From NCBI RefSeq assembly GCF_004379255.2, contig NC_056038.1, positions 10,330,729-10,394,728 on the forward strand: 64,000 nt of DNA. Reading direction: 5' to 3'. Of the stretch, positions 60,010 through 64,000 are shown in pieces; position 1 is the stretch's first letter, and each line of letters begins with the position of its first letter. Position numbers and translations under genes: made by a program. This DNA is from Salvia splendens (taxonomy: Eukaryota > Streptophyta > Magnoliopsida > Lamiales > Lamiaceae). The notes beneath the pieces are model-generated. The model ran no database searches and was not told the DNA's origin. It saw nothing but the letters and a program-made list of their open reading frames with translations.

Positions 60010-61025
60010 GAGAAATTTCGGAATATGGGTTTAAATTCGCTGACCTTTCGAGATAAGGGATTCAATTCGCTTACCTTTCGAAATATGGGTCCGAGACATG
60101 CGAATTTTTCGGAATAAGGGTTTTACACCTTTTTATATTTCTTCTCTTCATTTTTCTTATTATTTTCCTTCCAATAATTATAGATTATTAAATTATCCTT
60201 TAACACATCCCTCAAAAATTTCATTTTACCCCCTCCAAACGATCCGCCTCCACCCTCCACTTCATAATTCCCAACAGCAGCTTCTGCTCTGCATCTCAAA
60301 TGCGTCGTCTCTCTCTTCCTCCTTAAATTAAAACCCTAACTCATCTTCTACACTTCAATCCACCAATGGCTAAACCCTATAATCAAGGGCTAGTGTCTCT
60401 TCCAAATTCAATTGCTCTGCTCTTTCTCGACAAGTAAAAATCGCCTAATCACAAATTTTTATCTCCGCCACTTCCGATGCCTGTGATCACCTGCGGCGGC
60501 GCTCCGCTACCACTCTTTACGGTTGTGGAGTATCTCAGCCCTTCCAAGTCGAACGACCTCCTCCGCAAGTTCTCCGACAACTCCGCCTTGGAAATTTTCA
60601 ACTACGCCCAGAGCTCCATCTGGTCCCCTCTGCTGCCCCCACACTGCGGCGCCGGCGTTTCAAGAAAGCTCACTTTTGAAGAAGAAGAACAAGTGGGCTT
60701 GCTTAAAAACACCAAGAAAATTGCTGGAAAAATCAAGAGGAAATTCACCGACTCTGTGCTTCATAAAGTGGAGGGTGGAGGCGGAGGCGGATCGTTCGGA
60801 GAGGGTAAAATGAAATTTTTTAGAGATTGGTTAAAGGATAATTTAGTAAATCTATAATTATTTTCAGGGAAATAATAAGAAAAATGAAGAGAATAAATAT
60901 AAAAAGGTGTAAAACCCTTATTCCGAAAAATTCGCATGTCTCGAACCCATATTTCGAAAGGTAAGCGAATTGAATCCCTTATCTCGAAAGGTTAGCGAAT
61001 TTGAACTCATATTCCGAAATTTCTC
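60010..61025 (+). mobile_element. Pack-MULE (Mutator-like) with captured gene fragment
   Basis: Terminal inverted repeats of about 250 bp (60010-60261 and 60767-61025) start gagaaatttcgg and end ccgaaatttctc. ctgaattaaa flanks the element on both sides (60000-60009, 61026-61035); Mutator elements make 8-10-bp duplications. The 500-bp interior is GC-richer, carries an open frame and no transposase: the definition of a Pack-MULE. Confidence 0.9.
60477..60857 (+). CDS. Captured fragment of a plant protein of unknown function
   Basis: 126 codons from ATG 60477. The first hundred residues look like a real plant protein N-terminus: MPVITCGGAPLPLF, then SPSKSNDLLRKFSDNSALEI, NYAQSSIWSPLLP, and a basic segment KKIAGKIKRKFTDSVLHKV. 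I recall an uncharacterised plant family with an LLRKFPDNS-type and SSIWSPL-type start, but give no function. From about residue 99 the frame runs into the terminal repeat (glycine-rich, then KFFRDWLKDNLVNL), so the C-terminus is transposon-derived and the original gene's 3' part is absent. Leader-like sequence (60262-60476) upstream may be captured 5' UTR. Whether it is expressed is unknown. Confidence 0.55.
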   Translation: MPVITCGGAPLPLFTVVEYLSPSKSNDLLRKFSDNSALEIFNYAQSSIWSPLLPPHCGAGVSRKLTFEEEEQVGLLKNTKKIAGKIKRKFTDSVLHKVEGGGGGGSFGEGKMKFFRDWLKDNLVNL

Positions 61026-61035
61026 CTGAATTAAA

Positions 61036-61310
61036 TGAGTATTTGATATTTTAGAATAATTACACGATCGTATTATTTTGCTAGCCCGAAAAGTTCATAA
61101 TTTTAACTTGAAAAATTAAATCAATATTTTGGTGGATTAAATTAACTACTACTTTAGAAGCTGGACACAAATAAATAATTATATAAAAGTACCAACATAT
61201 CAAAATCATAGTCCTAGGCTTCAAACGAAATCATAAGCCCTCCAAAATCGATCACCGATCTTATCTTTCTTTGGCTCCGGCAGAATTGTCGTATCTCCAT
61301 CGCTGTGTAA
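61036..61310. other. Short spacer between Pack-MULE and Harbinger element
   Basis: No gene seen. It ends in the taa target duplication of the Harbinger element (61308-61310). Confidence 0.5.
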
Positions 61311-61770
61311 GGCCACCCGCAACGCGTTACGCGGGTGGCTCGAAGCCCGTTCCTTCGTGACGAGATGCGCGCGGGACGCGTTGCAGCGTCCCGTCGCGTC
61401 CCCAGCCCGCCGAGACGTCTCGCCACGCGCACGCACGACGTGGCGTGGCGTGCTCCGGCGCCATGCGTGACGCCCACTCGCCGTCCCGCGAGTGGGTTTC
61501 GTCACGCGGACGCAATAAATCATTTTTAAAAAAATCGAATTTAATAAATAAATAATTAATTAATTAAAATTCGAAAAACGGTAATAATACCGTTTTTCGA
61601 TCGTTTTCCTTTTTTTAATTTTTTTTTATTTTTTTACTCTATAAATACTCCTATTTCATCCTCATTTCACACACAAATACACATCTATTCTTCTCAAATC
61701 ATTTCTCTTTCAACTCCAATTTTCATCTCGAATCAACTCTTTTATTCTTCCCCCAAAGTTAATCGATCTA

Positions 61771-63029
61771 ATGGATCCGTATGAGCAAATGCGTCGAATA
61801 ATGGAAGAATCACTTGAAGAAGATCGACGCCGGGAGGCGGAGGAAGCCGCGCCGCCCCAAAGACGCTCCCGGACTTACATCCATCGTAACTGGGAGGAAG
61901 CCGCCGCAAGGTTAGTCCGTGACTACTTCTGCGATAACCCGGTTTGGGGAGATACCAATTTCCGTCGACGTTTCCACATGCGGAAACCGCTATTTCTCCA
62001 CATCGCAAATACATTGGCAGTCAGGGAAGAGTTCCTCCAAGAAAGGTTCGACGCCGTCGGCCGTCCCAGCCACACGACGCTGCAGAAATGTACTACAGCA
62101 ATCCGTCAGCTTGCGACTGGACAAACGGCGGATGTGTTCGACGAATACCTCCACATTGAAGAAAGCACTGGGAGAATGTGCTTGATCCAATTCTGCAAAG
62201 GCGTCCGGGCAGCCTTCACAGACGAATTTCTCCGGAAGCCAAGCACGACAGATTGCCAGTTTCTGCTCCACCTTCACGAAGAAGTGCATGGATTCCCCGG
62301 GATGCTCGGCAGCGTCGATTGCATGCAGTGGCAATGGAAGAATTGCCCTGTGGCGTGGAGGGGTCGTACACGAGCGGCCACAAAGGCACCCACCCCACCG
62401 TTATACTCGAGGCCGTTGCCGATTACCGGCTATGGATCTGGCATGCGTACTTCAGGGTCCCCGGATCGAACAACAACGTAAACGTGCTCCACCAATCCGA
62501 CCTCTTCGCCGAAGTTTTGGATGGTAAAGCGTCGGCCATCAACTTCATCGCTAACAACCGGCGGTATAAAATGAGGTACTATCTTGCCTACGGCATCTAC
62601 CCGAAGTGGCCAACCTTCGTGAAGACGTGCAGCAGGCCTGTGAACGCAAAGCAGGCTCTTTTTGCGCAGAAGCAGGAGGCTGCTCGCAAGAACGTGGAGA
62701 GGGCGTTCGGGGTTCTCCAAGCGCGCTTCAACATTATCAAAGCCCCGGCTCGTGCGTGGTTCATGGAGAGTATGGTCGACATCATGTATACGTGCATAAT
62801 CATGCACAACATGATTGTCCAAGACGAAGGACCTGAGGCGGGAAATTGGTTCGACCCTAAAGCCCCCGGAAGCTCTACAGCAAGTAGTCCGCCTCGCAGT
62901 GGAGTGCATCCGTCTATACAAGAACGGTTGTCTATTCGGGGAAGGACACGTGACTCTACCGCCCACGCCCAACTCCAAGATGATCTAATGGAGCACATTT
63001 GGGCAAAATTTGACGGAGAAAATTATTAA
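61771..63029 (+). pseudogene. Harbinger DDE transposase, frameshifted
   Basis: ATG 61771 (MDPYEQMRRIMEESLEED). The frame is open through a helix-turn-helix-like region (LHIANTLAVREEF...TALQK-type segment near 62080) to the first catalytic Asp (residue 183, GSVDCMQW). At about 62361, in a run of four G, one base is missing, and the reading continues in another frame (YTSGHKGTHPTVILEAVADY, IWHAYFRVPGS, VERAFGVLQARF, CIIMHNMIV) to TAA 63029. The place normally occupied by the second Asp (NNDINVL in relatives) reads NNNVNVL (62469-62486). The Glu is kept (62697-62699). Both the frameshift and the Asn argue against activity. Confidence 0.9.
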
Positions 63030-63151
63030 ATTATGTATTTTTAATTTTTTTAGGATTTTACGAATTTTATGTTGTAATTTTATTTTATTTAATGAAGTGT
63101 GTTTTTATTAATTGAATTTGTTGGAAATAAAAATAAAATATGAAATTGAAT

Positions 63152-63300
63152 GAATAGTAATTTAAGAGACGGTTAAGGGACGGATAAGAGATAGAAGGTT
63201 GCAGGTTCTGTCCCTTAGTTAAAAGATAAAGTAAAAAAGTACAGTGGGGCCCATGAATAGTAATTTAAGAGACGGTTAAGGGACGGATAAGAGACAGCGT
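63152..63300 (+). repeat. Direct repeat at the Harbinger right end
   Basis: gaatagtaatttaagagacg begins at 63152 and 63255, with matching sequence through ggataagaga. Confidence 0.9.
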
Positions 63301-63311
63301 TGTAGATGGCC

Positions 63312-63710
63312 TAAGTAAGGCTGTCGGTTCACGATACATTCAGATTTTATTTTTTATTTCGATTTCATTTTGTTGTTGGCTTGTTGCCCTCTTCTTACTG
63401 GATTTATTATGTTTATTAAATTCTAGATTCGTTTTGAGAAAAGATATTGAATAAGTAGTCATATTATATTTAAGAGATTGAGAAATTACCATATTTGTGC
63501 ATAGTTAATAGTTGGAAATTATGCAAATACAACAAAGTAAAAAAAATACAAATCTAAAATCATAGTGTAGCAACTAGTAATAATCCCAAAATTCATTCTA
63601 TAATTACAAACATATACATAAAATTATTGTATTAGATGACTAGCATTAATGATAAGTAAAAACTAAAAGCATAATACCATTGAATAATATAATACACAAT
63701 TTAAATTATG
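63312..63710. other. AT-rich non-coding stretch
   Basis: No gene seen. Confidence 0.4.
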
Positions 63711-63885
63711 CCTGCTGGTTTGGGTATCCGCAACTGTGGGTTTGGGATACCTGATGCGGGTATCGGGTTACCCGTATATCTATACAGGTCGGGATTGTGT
63801 AGTATAATATTGAAGTTTTCGGGTACGGGTACCCGCAAAATCGGGTTTGGGTACCCGCGGGTACCCGTTTCGACACCCCTAGGGA
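63711..63885. mobile_element. Remnant of a hAT-like MITE end
   Basis: Repeated gggtaccc, gggtatcc and cgggtttggg words end in cgacacccctag, the same kind of terminus (caccccta) as the element at 21789-22249. No matching left end is seen. Confidence 0.45.
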
Positions 63886-64000
63886 AGATCATAAGTTACT
63901 GAAAAGTGAGAGACGATATATTTGTGGGAATGCAAGGGTAGTTTGATATTTTTACGATGATTGCGTAAGAGTGAACTTCCTATTTTTGAACCGTCAATTT

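Larger units (their letters stand above)
61311..63311 (+). mobile_element. PIF/Harbinger transposon
   Basis: Terminal repeats ggccacccgcaacg and cgttgtagatggcc (11 of 14 pair), flanked by taa on both sides (61308-61310, 63312-63314). 2001 bp with one transposase gene. The left end adds a hairpin (ccacccgc and gcgggtgg, 61313-61338) and GC-rich subterminal sequence; the right end has a 45-bp block repeated 103 bp apart. The second Harbinger gene, the Myb-like ORF1, is absent, so the copy cannot be self-sufficient. Confidence 0.93.

Noticed and set aside
61221..61529. Open frames on both strands at the left end of the Harbinger element
   Set aside because: GC-rich subterminal transposon sequence; Arg-rich translations in several frames.

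Overview
The window is nuclear DNA from a flowering plant. The evidence is multi-exon genes with GT-AG introns and plant-type protein families, together with plant transposon families (Athila-like and copia retroelements, Stowaway, Tourist, hAT and Mutator-like elements, a tRNA-derived SINE). A eudicot is likely, and an asterid such as a member of the Lamiales is my best guess, but that last step is inference only.

Layout. 1-5906 is Athila-like Ty3/gypsy material: the 3' untranslated part of one element, then a compact LTR-gag-LTR element without pol. 5989-6842 is a broken plant-mobile-domain gene on the minus strand, with a striking array of GACGCAT palindromes upstream of it (7445-7683). 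8338-10776 is a truncated copia element on the minus strand. 11322-19363 is a small inverted-repeat DNA element split by a young, nearly intact copia element (11948-19298, TSD aaccc). 19931-22358 holds two nested insertions: a solo LTR inside a hairpin MITE, and a hAT MITE inside a Stowaway MITE. 23076-24952 (minus) is a complete two-exon BAHD-family gene of the CER2/CER26 type, expected to act in wax very-long-chain fatty acid elongation. 25718-29597 is a dense MITE field. 29722-39652 holds three large non-coding elements, each abutting (TA)n tracts and each carrying the same inverted subterminal motif; they look like one (TA)n-targeting family and are the best candidate here for something undescribed. 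41362-49876 (plus) is a complete 17-exon cytosolic peptide:N-glycanase gene (PNG1), and 51951-59276 (minus) a complete 10-exon ARPC2A gene (Arp2/3 complex subunit 2); the two are convergent. 60010-61025 is a Pack-MULE with long terminal inverted repeats, a 10-bp TSD and a captured gene fragment. 61311-63311 is a PIF/Harbinger element with a frameshifted transposase.

The three intact host genes belong to unrelated pathways (surface wax, glycoprotein quality control, actin nucleation) and show no sign of joint function. Most of the rest is layered mobile DNA. The points most worth following up are the (TA)n-bounded family, a copia element whose primer-binding position is complementary to its own LTR RNA instead of showing a standard tRNA site, the nucleoporin-like FG repeats at the start of its Gag, the 77-bp palindrome array and the Pack-MULE. 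Exon borders, repeat borders and identities were read by eye; no alignment or database search was run.
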